64,000 nt of DNA from Actinomycetes bacterium (lineage in GTDB: Bacteria; Actinomycetota; Thermoleophilia; Gaiellales; F1-60-MAGs149). Shown here piece by piece: positions 41,012-49,888 of this stretch. The position numbers and the translations under genes were made by a program. The notes under the pieces are model-generated. The model saw only the letters and a list, made by a program, of their open reading frames with translations. It did not search any database and was not told the DNA's origin. Within the stretch, counting starts at the first letter, position 1, and each line of letters begins with the position of its first letter. The stretch lies in NCBI GenBank assembly GCA_025360225.1, contig JANYCN010000036.1:1-64000 (forward strand). Reading direction: 5' to 3'.

Positions 41012-42691
<1,680 letters not shown>

Positions 42692-42742
42692 TCGCGTCGA
42701 GCGCCGACTGACCGTTTCGCGTCGCCGGCGCGAGCGCGTGCG

Positions 42743-43192
42743 CTATTGACGATCGGCGGCTCGCGGCTCGACGACGGCCGTGACGCCCTCGATGGCGCGC
42801 ACGGTCATCGGCTCGCCGGCGGCGAGGCGTGTGCCGTCGGCGCCGCGCGCCTTCCAGATCTCGCCACCGATCCGCACCTGGCCGGTGTCGGGCGGGTCGA
42901 ACACGGTCGTCACCGTCGCACGCTGCCCGACGAGCGCGTCGGCGTTCATCGGCCGCAGCGGCGTCGATCGGTACAGGATCGTGCGCAGCGGGTTGCGTGT
43001 GAACACGATCAGCAGCACGCTCGCTGCGGCAAAGGCGACCACCTGCGCGACCTCTGATGCCCCGGCCGCGCCGGCGCCGAGGGCGACGAGCGCGCCGACG
43101 GCGAGGTAGCCAGCGAACAGCTGAGTGGTCAGCAGCTCTGCGACGATGCCGACGCCGACGATGACGAGCCAGACGATCGCCTGACCGGTCAC
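42743..43192 (-). CDS. NfeD-like membrane protein
   Basis: This 149-residue protein has three or four membrane segments in residues 1-75 (QAIVWLVIVGVGIVAELL and following, AQVVAFAAASVLLIVF) and a C-terminal soluble OB-fold (ALVGQRATVTTVFDPPDTGQVRIGGEIWKARGADG over about residues 87-121). This is the short NfeD1b type, which pairs with stomatin-like proteins at the membrane. Its ATG overlaps the stop of the Band-7 gene by 4 bp, the usual gene order for the complex. Confidence 0.88.
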   Translation of the reverse strand: MTGQAIVWLVIVGVGIVAELLTTQLFAGYLAVGALVALGAGAAGASEVAQVVAFAAASVLLIVFTRNPLRTILYRSTPLRPMNADALVGQRATVTTVFDPPDTGQVRIGGEIWKARGADGTRLAAGEPMTVRAIEGVTAVVEPRAADRQ

Positions 43193-44130
43193 TGCGTCGG
43201 AGCTGGTGGTTGGTCCTGCCCGGCCTGGAACGCGGCGCCGGCGGCAGCCAGCGACCCGAGCGCGCCGATCGCGTCGCTCGGCACCATGAACAGCTTCGAC
43301 GCCTTCCCGTCGGCGATCGACGGCAGCGTCTCGAGGTACTTGTAGGTAAGCAGGTCAGGGGTCGGCTTGCCGGCGTGGATCGCGCCGAACACCGCGGCGA
43401 TCGCGTCTGCCTCACCCTGCGCGCGTAGCACCTTCGCTTGCCGGTCTCCTTCTGCAGACAGGATCGCCGACTGCTTCTGCGCCTCGGCGCGGAGGATCGC
43501 CGCCTGCCGTTCGCCCTCGGCTGTGAGGATCGTAGCTTGCTTCTCGCCTTCGGCCGTGAGGATCGCAGCGCGCTTGTCGCGCTCGGCGCGCATCTGCTTC
43601 TCCATCGCCTCCTGGATCGACTTCGGCGGGTCGATCGACTTCAGCTCGACGCGGTTCACACGCACGCCCCACTTCTCGGTCGCGTCGTCGAGCACGAGCC
43701 GCAGCTCGGTGTTGATCTTGTCGCGCGACGTGAGCGCCTCCTCGAGCGTCAGCGCACCGATGACGTTGCGCAGCGTCGTGATCGTCAGCTGCTCCATCGC
43801 GACGAGGAGGTTTGCGACCTCGTACGTGGAGCGCACCGGGTCGGTCACCTGCGAGTAGATCACCGTGTCAATGCCGATCGTCACGTTGTCCTGCGTGATC
43901 ACCGGCTGCGGTGGGAAGGAGACGACCTGCTCGCGCACGTCGACGATGATCTTCACGCGATCGACGAACGGGACGAGCACGTGCAGCCCTGGTTCCAGGC
44001 TACGGCTGAAGCGCCCGAGCCGCTCGACGACGCCGACGCGGGCCTGCGGGATCACCCTGATCGCTCGGACGAGCATGATCAGCACGATCAGGGCCACTGG
44101 CCCGACAACGATCTCCCACGGTTTGATCAC
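43189..44130 (-). CDS. SPFH/Band-7 protein (stomatin/QmcA-like)
   Basis: This 313-residue membrane-anchored scaffold has one N-terminal helix (VVGPVALIVLIMLVRAI), followed by the SPFH domain: IPQARVGVVERLGRFSRSLEPGLHVLVPFVD, VVSFPPQPVITQDNVTIGIDTVIY, RNVIGALTLEEALTSRD and VNRVELKSIDPPKSIQEAME. A repetitive coiled-coil region then has four copies of an A-I/T-L-x-A-E-G-E/D-R/K-Q-A module (about residues 187-232), and the tail is Ala/Pro-rich. It probably organises membrane microdomains with the NfeD partner. The GTG start is preceded by TATCGT (44157-44162, minus strand). Confidence 0.9.
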   Translation of the reverse strand: MIKPWEIVVGPVALIVLIMLVRAIRVIPQARVGVVERLGRFSRSLEPGLHVLVPFVDRVKIIVDVREQVVSFPPQPVITQDNVTIGIDTVIYSQVTDPVRSTYEVANLLVAMEQLTITTLRNVIGALTLEEALTSRDKINTELRLVLDDATEKWGVRVNRVELKSIDPPKSIQEAMEKQMRAERDKRAAILTAEGEKQATILTAEGERQAAILRAEAQKQSAILSAEGDRQAKVLRAQGEADAIAAVFGAIHAGKPTPDLLTYKYLETLPSIADGKASKLFMVPSDAIGALGSLAAAGAAFQAGQDQPPAPTQ

Positions 44131-44178
44131 GAGCGCTCCAGTCAGTTGTTGACAACGATACCGCGGGGGACCGCGAGA

Positions 44179-45279
44179 ATGTGTCCCGTTTCTGTGATTG
44201 ACCTTCGCGCCCTCGAGTCAGACCCGCACGCGATCCTCGCGGATCTGCGCCGAACGCGGCCCGTGGCGTGGGTTGAGGAGCTTGGCGCGTTCGTCGTCAC
44301 CCGCCGCGATCTCGCGCTGACGGTTCTCCGCGACGACGCGACCTTCACCGTCGACGACCCGCGCTTCACCACCGGCCGCGTCCTCGGAGCGAGCATGCTC
44401 TCGACGGACGGTGACGAGCACGCGCGCCGTCGCGCGCCGTTTGCCCGCCCGTTTCGCCTCGCCGCGGTTCGCAAACGACACGCTGCGAGCGTGCGCGCCG
44501 AGGTGGCTCGCCTGCTGACCGCGATGCCGCCGGACGGGCCGGTAGACCTCCGCGAGCGTCTGACAGCTCCCCTCGCTGCTGCGACGATGGTCGACGCGCT
44601 TGCGCTCGACGCCCCGGTCAGTGAGGTCCTTGCGATCTACGAGACGATCGCCGCCGCCGTCAGCGGTCTCGCCATGGGTGCGCAGCCGCCATCGGCTGCG
44701 GCGGATGCGATGACCAGGCTGGCGCGGCTCGTCGCGCGACCTGCCGAGCTCGCCGACACCGCGGTGCTGCTGTTCGGCGGGATCGAGACGACCGACGGGA
44801 TGATCGCAAACGCGCTCCTGCACGTGCTCGCAGCGCCGGGCGTTGCGCTTGCCGTGCTCGACGACGAGGCGCTGCTGGCGAACGCCGTCGAGGAGTCGCT
44901 ACGCCTCGAGCCGGCCGCGGCGACGATCGACCGCTACACCACCTGTCGGGTTCTGCTCGGCGGCGTCCGAATCCCGCGGCGCTCTCTCGTCACCGTCTCC
45001 GTCGCGGCTGCCAATCGCGACCCCGAGACGTTCCCCGATCCCGACCGCTTCGATCCCCATCGTGCGAACGCGCGCCTCCACCTCGCCTTCGCGCAGGGGC
45101 CGCACGTGTGCCTGGGGATGCACCTCGCCCGTCTTGAGGCCCACGTGGCGCTTGGTGAGACGCTGCGACGCTTCCCTCACCTGCGGCTTGATCCGGACCT
45201 GCCGAGCGTCCCGCGCGGCCTGGTGTTTCGCAAGCCGTCGAGCCTGTCCGTCCTGCTGCGGGCTCCGGCTGGCTCTTGA
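44179..45279 (+). CDS. Cytochrome P450
   Basis: This cytosolic heme monooxygenase of 366 residues is slightly short for a bacterial P450. The I-helix reads LLFGGIETTDGMI (acidic Glu before Thr), the ExxR is in VEESLRLEPA, and the heme-binding loop is FAQGPHVCLGMHLAR with the axial Cys (about residue 309). ANRDPETFPDPDRFDPHR supplies the meander. Substrate and redox partners are unknown; none is encoded nearby. ATG 44179 is the first start; GTG 44194 is possible. The partial MITE-like copy begins 4 bases after the stop. Confidence 0.9.
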   Translation: MCPVSVIDLRALESDPHAILADLRRTRPVAWVEELGAFVVTRRDLALTVLRDDATFTVDDPRFTTGRVLGASMLSTDGDEHARRRAPFARPFRLAAVRKRHAASVRAEVARLLTAMPPDGPVDLRERLTAPLAAATMVDALALDAPVSEVLAIYETIAAAVSGLAMGAQPPSAAADAMTRLARLVARPAELADTAVLLFGGIETTDGMIANALLHVLAAPGVALAVLDDEALLANAVEESLRLEPAAATIDRYTTCRVLLGGVRIPRRSLVTVSVAAANRDPETFPDPDRFDPHRANARLHLAFAQGPHVCLGMHLARLEAHVALGETLRRFPHLRLDPDLPSVPRGLVFRKPSSLSVLLRAPAGS

Positions 45280-45283
45280 AAGC

Positions 45284-45376
45284 GCGGAGCGGGCCGGGGC
45301 GTGGTCGCCGCAGCCGGCAAGCGCAGGACGATCCAGGCAGTCGGATGACCACGCCATTTGACAATCAGACCACTAG
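45284..45376. repeat. MITE-like element, partial copy B
   Basis: This stretch matches 16424-16544 of copy A with few differences, ending in the same terminal repeat (TGACCACGCCATTTGACAAT, then CAGACCACTAG). It lacks about 35 bases that contain the short hairpin of copy A and the whole left half. Like copy A it fills the gap between convergent genes (P450 and EamA), touching both. Confidence 0.8.
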
Positions 45377-45377
45377 C

Positions 45378-46226
45378 TTAGTACCCGAGCGAGGCGATGC
45401 CGCTGACGGCTGCCACCACGATCACGACACCGAGCCACTGCCGCCGCCGGAGACGTTCACCGAGGATCACGACGGCTGCGATGGAGCCAAAGACGGCGAA
45501 CTGCGCCGCGAGCACGCTTGCCAGCGCCAGCGGGCCGTTGTGGGCCGCGATGTAGAAGCTGGCGTAGGCGCCAGCGTCGGAGATCCCCCACACAGCGATC
45601 CGCCACGGCTCGGCCCGCAGGCTTGGCACCAACCTGGTACGGGAGCGGCGACCGAGCGCGAAGACGACCGCGAAGACGAACGTGAACGCGCGCACGAGCA
45701 GGAAGCCCCACCAGACCCCGAGCTCATCGGTGACCGGCGTCTCGAGCGCCAGCACCACGCCCCAGATGATGGCGGCAAGCGAGACGAAGAGGATTCCTCG
45801 CATCCGAGAGCGGCCTTCGTCGCCGCCCGTCACGCCGACGAGGATCACGCCGAACACGGCGATGGCGAGCAGCACCCCGAGCTTCGTGCTCGGCCGTTCG
45901 CCGAACGCGACGGCGATCACCGCGGCGACGGCGCCCTCACAGGACAGGATCGGCGTGACGATCGACACGGGGCACGTCTGGAACGACGTGAACGCGGTCA
46001 GGTAGGCGGCGACGGTGACCGCGCCGGCAGTAGCGGCGATCAGCAATCCGCGACCTGAGACGTGCGGCGTGCCGGCGACCAGCATGAGCGGTGCGGACGC
46101 GACGAGGCCGATTGCCAACGACCACACCAGCACCGGGATCTCGCCGACCCGGCGGACGGCGACGGCGAGCGGGATGTCGGGGATGCCCCATAGCAGCGCC
46201 GCTGCGAGTCCGAACACGATCGTCAC
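45378..46226 (-). CDS. EamA/DMT-superfamily transporter
   Basis: This 282-residue membrane protein has ten hydrophobic segments arranged as two EamA repeats (FGLAAALLWGIPDIPLAV at the start; ILFVSLAAIIWGVVLALETP beginning the second). Each repeat ends in a conserved tail such as LTAFTSFQTCPVSIVTPIL and NGPLALASVLAAQFAVFGSIAAVVILGERL (spread over about residues 228-257). Such proteins export amino acids or other metabolites; substrate is unknown. GTG 46226 is chosen because the first helix starts there; the long open frame upstream is a shadow of the methyltransferase gene. Confidence 0.85.
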   Translation of the reverse strand: MTIVFGLAAALLWGIPDIPLAVAVRRVGEIPVLVWSLAIGLVASAPLMLVAGTPHVSGRGLLIAATAGAVTVAAYLTAFTSFQTCPVSIVTPILSCEGAVAAVIAVAFGERPSTKLGVLLAIAVFGVILVGVTGGDEGRSRMRGILFVSLAAIIWGVVLALETPVTDELGVWWGFLLVRAFTFVFAVVFALGRRSRTRLVPSLRAEPWRIAVWGISDAGAYASFYIAAHNGPLALASVLAAQFAVFGSIAAVVILGERLRRRQWLGVVIVVAAVSGIASLGY

Positions 46227-46241
46227 CCGGCAAGCATGGCA

Positions 46242-46247
46242 TACGCT
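46242..46247 (+). promoter_or_regulatory. -10 element of the homocysteine methyltransferase gene (leaderless type)
   Basis: TACGCT ends 6 bases before the ATG at 46254. This favours that ATG over the in-frame one at 46236. Confidence 0.5.
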
Positions 46248-46253
46248 TCCCCA

Positions 46254-47204
46254 ATGGGATACGCGCAGCTGAAGGCCCGGCTCGACCGTGGCGACGTGAT
46301 CGTGCTCGATGGCGGCACCGGGACGGAGCTCCAGCGCCGGGGAGCGCCGATGGATCCGGCGGCCTGGTGTGGCGCGGCAACGCTGCACAACGACGCCTTG
46401 TTGACGGAGATTCACCGCGACTACATCACCGCGGGGGCCGAGGTCGTTACCGCCAACACCTTCGCCTCGAACCGGCTGATGCTGCGTGGCGCCGGGCTCG
46501 CCGACCGGGTCGGTGAGATCAACACGCGGGCGGTGGAGGCCGCGCTGCGCGCCCGTGACGACATGGTTGCAACGCGCGAGGTCGTCGTCGCCGGCTCGCT
46601 GTCGCACATGGTGCCTGTGGCGGAAGGTACCGCTGAGGTGGATCTCGCGAGCGTTCCGCCGGACGATGAGTGCCGCGAGGCGTACGTCGAGGTTGCCGGG
46701 ATCCTGAAGGCTGCCGGTGTCGAGCTGATCCTGCTCGAGATGATGTACCACCCGGTCCGTGTGCGCCTTGCGGTCGAGGCTGCGCTCTCCACAGGTCTAC
46801 CGGTGTGGTTTGGCGCCAGCGCGCGGCGCGGCCGTGACGGGCGCGTCTTGAGCTTCTACCACGCCGGGGACCTACCGCTCGAAGCGATCGCCGACCTGAT
46901 CCCTGCTGGCGCGGACGTGGCGGGCTGCATGCACACCGGGGCGGAGGTGCTCGGGGAGGGGAACGCGATCCTGCGGACGCGGTTTACCGGTCCGCTGAGC
47001 GCGTATCCCGACTCCGGGTACTTCGAGATGCCTGACTGGCAGTTCGTTGACACGATCGAGCCGGATCGGCTCGGGCAGTTCTATGATCGGTGGATCGACG
47101 AGGGCGCCCGCGTGATCGGTGGTTGTTGCGGGCTCACCTTGGAGCACGTGCGTGCCGCAGCCGCGGCGAGGGACAGGTATCGAGAGAGGGAGCAGGCACG
47201 ATGA
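46254..47204 (+). CDS. Homocysteine S-methyltransferase family protein
   Basis: This 316-residue zinc-dependent methyltransferase of the MmuM/BHMT family is a barrel. Motifs are VIVLDGGTGTELQRRG at the N-terminus, VVTANTFASNRL, VVVAGSLSHMVP, GVELILLEMMY, ADVAGCMHTG (first zinc Cys) and ARVIGGCCGLTLEH (Cys-Cys zinc pair). The methyl donor could be S-methylmethionine, betaine or a related compound. Its stop overlaps the agmatinase-family gene by 4 bp, an uncommon pairing that hints at a shared substrate pathway. Confidence 0.87.
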   Translation: MGYAQLKARLDRGDVIVLDGGTGTELQRRGAPMDPAAWCGAATLHNDALLTEIHRDYITAGAEVVTANTFASNRLMLRGAGLADRVGEINTRAVEAALRARDDMVATREVVVAGSLSHMVPVAEGTAEVDLASVPPDDECREAYVEVAGILKAAGVELILLEMMYHPVRVRLAVEAALSTGLPVWFGASARRGRDGRVLSFYHAGDLPLEAIADLIPAGADVAGCMHTGAEVLGEGNAILRTRFTGPLSAYPDSGYFEMPDWQFVDTIEPDRLGQFYDRWIDEGARVIGGCCGLTLEHVRAAAAARDRYREREQAR

Positions 47205-48163
47205 GCGACTCGACGATGTGGACAGGGCTGTTGCACGCCGGTCTTGCGGGGACCTGGCTGAAGACGCCGCACGTTCCACCGGACGCCGCGCAGCTGCGCG
47301 CGCACGGTGCGAGAGCAGCGATCTATGGACTGCCGTGGGACGCAACGAGCATCAGCCGCACCGGTGCGAACATGGGCCCGCGGCAGATGCGTGACGTCTC
47401 GTGTCAGACGACGAGCTACCACGCGCTGTTCGACTTCGATGTCGTGGCCGAGCTGAACCTCGTCGACTGTGGTGACTGTGTGATCGCTCTCGCGAACCCT
47501 GCGAAGACGTTCGCGCGGGCACAGGCGGACATCGCGGCGATCGTTGAGTCCGGTGCGTTGCCCGTCGTTCTCGGCGGCGATCACTCGACGACGATCCCCG
47601 CGGTTCGAGGCGTCAAGCAGCACGTCGCCGACCCCGGTTTCGTGCTGATCGACACGCACCTGGACACGGCGATGGACGTCGGTGGCGAGACGCTGAACCA
47701 CTGTTGCCCGGTGACCCGCGCCGTCGAGGCCGGGTTCGATCCACGGAAGATGACGCTGATCGGCATCTCCGGGTGGCTCAACCCGCGTACGGAGCTCGAC
47801 TACTGCCGCGCGAACGGGATCACCATCATCTGGCTCGAGGAGATCTGGGAGCACGGCACGGCGTGGGCGATCGAGAAGGCGCTCGCCACGTCCCGTTCGC
47901 CCGACGGGATCTACCTGTCGTTCGACATCGATGCGCTTGACATGGCGTTCGCCGTCGGGACGTGCGTGCCGACGCCCGCTGGCCTGACGAGTCGCGAGGC
48001 GATCGAGCTCGTCCGCGGGATCGCCACGCACGGGCTGTGCGGGGTGGACGTCGTGGAGATCGCGCCGACGCTCGACCCGACGATCGCGACGAGCCAGCTC
48101 GGCAACCGCATCGCGCTCGAAGCGATGGCGTTCCATGGCGGTGCCGCGGCGCGACGGCGCTAA
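47201..48163 (+). CDS. Agmatinase/arginase (ureohydrolase) family protein
   Basis: This 320-residue binuclear-manganese ureohydrolase cleaves urea from a guanidino compound. Metal motifs are VLGGDHSTT (His), DTHLDTAMD (Asp-x-His-x-Asp; Thr replaces the usual Ala) and LSFDIDALDMAF (Asp-x-Asp; the usual Pro after the last Asp is Met). These deviations place it outside strict agmatinases, among guanidino-acid hydrolases of unknown preference. GGETLNHCCPVTRAVE replaces the usual H-G-T/S loop. ATG 47201 overlaps the methyltransferase stop; AGAGAGGGAGCAGG upstream can serve as ribosome-binding site. Confidence 0.87.
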   Translation: MSDSTMWTGLLHAGLAGTWLKTPHVPPDAAQLRAHGARAAIYGLPWDATSISRTGANMGPRQMRDVSCQTTSYHALFDFDVVAELNLVDCGDCVIALANPAKTFARAQADIAAIVESGALPVVLGGDHSTTIPAVRGVKQHVADPGFVLIDTHLDTAMDVGGETLNHCCPVTRAVEAGFDPRKMTLIGISGWLNPRTELDYCRANGITIIWLEEIWEHGTAWAIEKALATSRSPDGIYLSFDIDALDMAFAVGTCVPTPAGLTSREAIELVRGIATHGLCGVDVVEIAPTLDPTIATSQLGNRIALEAMAFHGGAAARRR

Positions 48164-48175
48164 GGTGCGGCACCT

Positions 48176-48268
48176 GGGGTGGCAGCTCCCTGGTGGGGGA
48201 TCCGGTCTTCAAAACCGGTAGGGCGGCGTAGCCCGTCGCTTGGTAGGTTCGATTCCTGCGCCGCCTCG
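48176..48268 (+). tRNA. selC: tRNA-Sec (anticodon TCA)
   Basis: A 93-nt tRNA has the selenocysteine architecture. An 8-bp acceptor stem GGGGTGGC/GCCGCCTC pairs fully (two wobbles), the D stem CTCCC/GGGGG has a 4-nt loop, and the anticodon arm CCGGT/ACCGG encloses CTTCAAA with TCA at 48209-48211. A long extra arm includes GGGC/GCCC (48219-48242). The T arm is GTAGG-TTCGATT-CCTGC and the discriminator is G. TAAGGT (48161-48166) 9 bases upstream is a likely -10. The genome must therefore encode selenoprotein machinery (selA, selB, selD), none of which is in the window. Confidence 0.88.
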
Positions 48269-48295
48269 TTCGTGCGATTTACCTGGTAATTCACA

Positions 48296-48565
48296 CTATT
48301 TGTGAGTTGGACGATGCGTCGCGGCGAAACCTTCGCTCCATCCGCAGGTGACCGCTGAACGGAGCAGAGAATGGCGCACAATGGCGCGCACCCGTTTCCC
48401 GCCTCTTTCGCGTGATCCGACGTAGCGTGCGACCGCGCGGTAAGCAACGTAGATCGAAGCCGTCGTCACTCCAAGCGCGGAGAGCACGGTCACGACCCAC
48501 ACCGCAACCCTCACCGAACGGGGAACGCCTGTCCACATCGGATCGACACCGGTGTCGTCCTTCAT
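48296..48565 (-). CDS. Small single-span membrane protein (hypothetical)
   Basis: I do not recognise this 89-residue ORF. One clear hydrophobic segment (VRVAVWVVTVLSALGVTTASIYVAY, described here as residues about 18-42) is followed by a basic tail (RAVARYVGSRERGGKRVR). It lies inside the tRNA-Sec-bounded remnant, 100 bases downstream of the ribbon-helix-helix gene on the same strand. It could be a membrane-acting partner, but nothing proves it is expressed. Confidence 0.4.
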   Translation of the reverse strand: MKDDTGVDPMWTGVPRSVRVAVWVVTVLSALGVTTASIYVAYRAVARYVGSRERGGKRVRAIVRHSLLRSAVTCGWSEGFAATHRPTHK

Positions 48566-48665
48566 CTCGGAGACAGGCTATCGCACGCACGGGACGTGGA
48601 GGCGGACTCGGAGGCTGCTCCCGCCAGGTCGTATCGACGCCAATCGAGTGCGAGCCGCACGCGCG

Positions 48666-48941
48666 TCAGGCCACGTGGAGGAACGCCTGGAGCGCGCGGC
48701 GGATCAGGTCGCTCTGCGTCGTGTGCTCGTCGGCGGCGCGTACCTCGAGCGCTCTGCGCAGTCCGCGGTCGAGCCGGACGGGCACGATCTCCGACGGGCC
48801 GGAGCCGATGCGCGGGCGGCCGCGGACCGTCAGCTTCGCCGGCTCGTAGCCGCGCGCTGCCTCCTCCGCCAGTAGCTCGATGAGCTCATCGGTAACCGGG
48901 ACGCCGCCCGATGTTCCGAGCACCTCAGGCTTGTCAGTCAT
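48666..48941 (-). CDS. Ribbon-helix-helix (CopG-like) DNA-binding protein
   Basis: This 91-residue protein has a C-terminal RHH domain, SEIVPVRLDRGLRRALEVRA followed by ADEHTTQSDLIRRALQAFL, the strand-helix-helix pattern of CopG/Arc regulators and antitoxins. The N-terminal half (VTDELIELLAEEAARGYEPAKL) resembles the extended linker found in actinobacterial antitoxin-like proteins. Two tandem GGTAAT units (48949-48960) lie just upstream of the ATG and may be the operator for self-control. It sits inside the tRNA-Sec-bounded remnant. No recognised toxin is adjacent. Confidence 0.7.
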   Translation of the reverse strand: MTDKPEVLGTSGGVPVTDELIELLAEEAARGYEPAKLTVRGRPRIGSGPSEIVPVRLDRGLRRALEVRAADEHTTQSDLIRRALQAFLHVA

Positions 48942-49137
48942 GGCAGGAGGTAATGGTAATGCCCTCATAACCGGCCTGCCAGATAGTTTGAAGCGGGACG
49001 CGATTTCAAGATCGCTTCAAAACCGGTAGGGCGGCGTTTCCCGGCGCTTGGTAGGTTCGATTCCTGCGCCGCCTCGTTGCACGAAATGGCCCCCGGAAGG
49101 CGCCGCGAGGGGATCGGGGGTGCGCGAACCTTCCGAA

Positions 49138-49152
49138 GTCAACGGCGTTGAC
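49138..49152. promoter_or_regulatory. Operator palindrome of the TetR gene
   Basis: GTCAACGGCGTTGAC is a perfect 15-bp palindrome around a central G. Its right half overlaps the -35 TTGACA of the TetR promoter. A TetR dimer bound here would repress its own gene and, by read-through, the ABC operon behind it. Confidence 0.65.
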
Positions 49153-49177
49153 AGCGCCTTGCGGAGTCCCGTAGACT
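49148..49177 (+). promoter_or_regulatory. Promoter of the tetR-dpp operon
   Basis: TTGACA (49148-49153) and TAGACT (49172-49177) are 18 bases apart. The -10 ends 9 bases before the ATG at 49187, so the message has almost no leader. Confidence 0.6.
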
Positions 49178-49186
49178 CCTGCAACG

Positions 49187-49888
49187 ATGGCAACCGTCCG
49201 CCGCCCCGCTCCCCGCCGCGCCGTCCGTCGTGCGAGCCTCGACCGCGAGGTGATCGTTAGCGCTGCCTGTGCCCTCGGTGATCGGGAGGGTCCGGGCGCG
49301 ATCACGATGCGCCGTCTCGGTCGTGAGCTGCACGCTGATCCGACAGCCGTCTACCGGCACTTCGCGAGCAAGGACGAGCTGCTCGTCGCGATGGCCGAGC
49401 GGATGTTCGCCGAGCCGCTCGCTGAGCCGTGCGCGGCGGAAGGCTGGCGGGACGCGCTGCGTCGCATCCTCCACAGCGGGTTTGCGATCTACCAGCGCCA
49501 CCCCGGTGTGGCGGTCGCGCTGGCACGCACGCCCGACGACCTGCCCGCACTGGTCGAGCACGCCGAGCGGGTCGCCGTGGAGCTGTACCGCGCCGGGCTC
49601 GGCGAAGAGGACGGCGCACGGGCGCTGAACGCGATCTTCGACGTCGTCGCTGGCGTCGGGCTGTTTCGGGCCACCACACCGACGTTCTCGACCATCGAGC
49701 ACCGTGCGGCGATGCGCACGACGTTCGCTGAGCTGGACGAGCGCACGCATCCGGCGCTCCGCGGCCTCGCTGATCACCTGTACCCGCCCCGGGACGACGT
49801 CCTCGGGTTCCTCGTCGAGCTCCTGCTCGACGGGATCGAACAACGAGCTGGCCGCCGGGGAGCGGTCGGAGTGGAGGAGCAAGCATGA
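49187..49888 (+). CDS. TetR family transcriptional regulator
   Basis: This 233-residue repressor has an N-terminal helix-turn-helix AITMRRLGRELHADPTAVYRHFASKDELL (about residues 40-67) and a C-terminal TetR_C-like ligand domain with AFAIYQRHPGVAVALART-type helices. It lies first in the peptide-transport operon; its stop overlaps the start of the binding-protein gene. A palindrome in its own promoter supports auto-regulation. The ligand is probably the transported compound or its hydrolysis product (inference). Confidence 0.88.
   Translation: MATVRRPAPRRAVRRASLDREVIVSAACALGDREGPGAITMRRLGRELHADPTAVYRHFASKDELLVAMAERMFAEPLAEPCAAEGWRDALRRILHSGFAIYQRHPGVAVALARTPDDLPALVEHAERVAVELYRAGLGEEDGARALNAIFDVVAGVGLFRATTPTFSTIEHRAAMRTTFAELDERTHPALRGLADHLYPPRDDVLGFLVELLLDGIEQRAGRRGAVGVEEQA

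Larger units (their letters stand above)
48207..49078. mobile_element. Integrated-element remnant at tRNA-Sec, flanked by 64-bp direct repeats
   Basis: The tRNA-Sec segment from the anticodon loop to just past the 3' end (48207-48270) recurs at 49015-49078 with 61 of 64 bases identical; the three mismatches lie in the extra arm. This is the attL/attR pattern left by a tyrosine-recombinase element. A perfect 9-bp inverted repeat (TTTGAAGCG 48987-48995, CGCTTCAAA 49013-49021) borders the right copy, like an att arm. Between the repeats are only two small ORFs; no integrase remains. Confidence 0.75.

Noticed and set aside
49015-49078. A second tRNA-Sec gene
   Set aside because: Only the 3' part is present; no acceptor 5' strand or D arm can be formed from the bases upstream.
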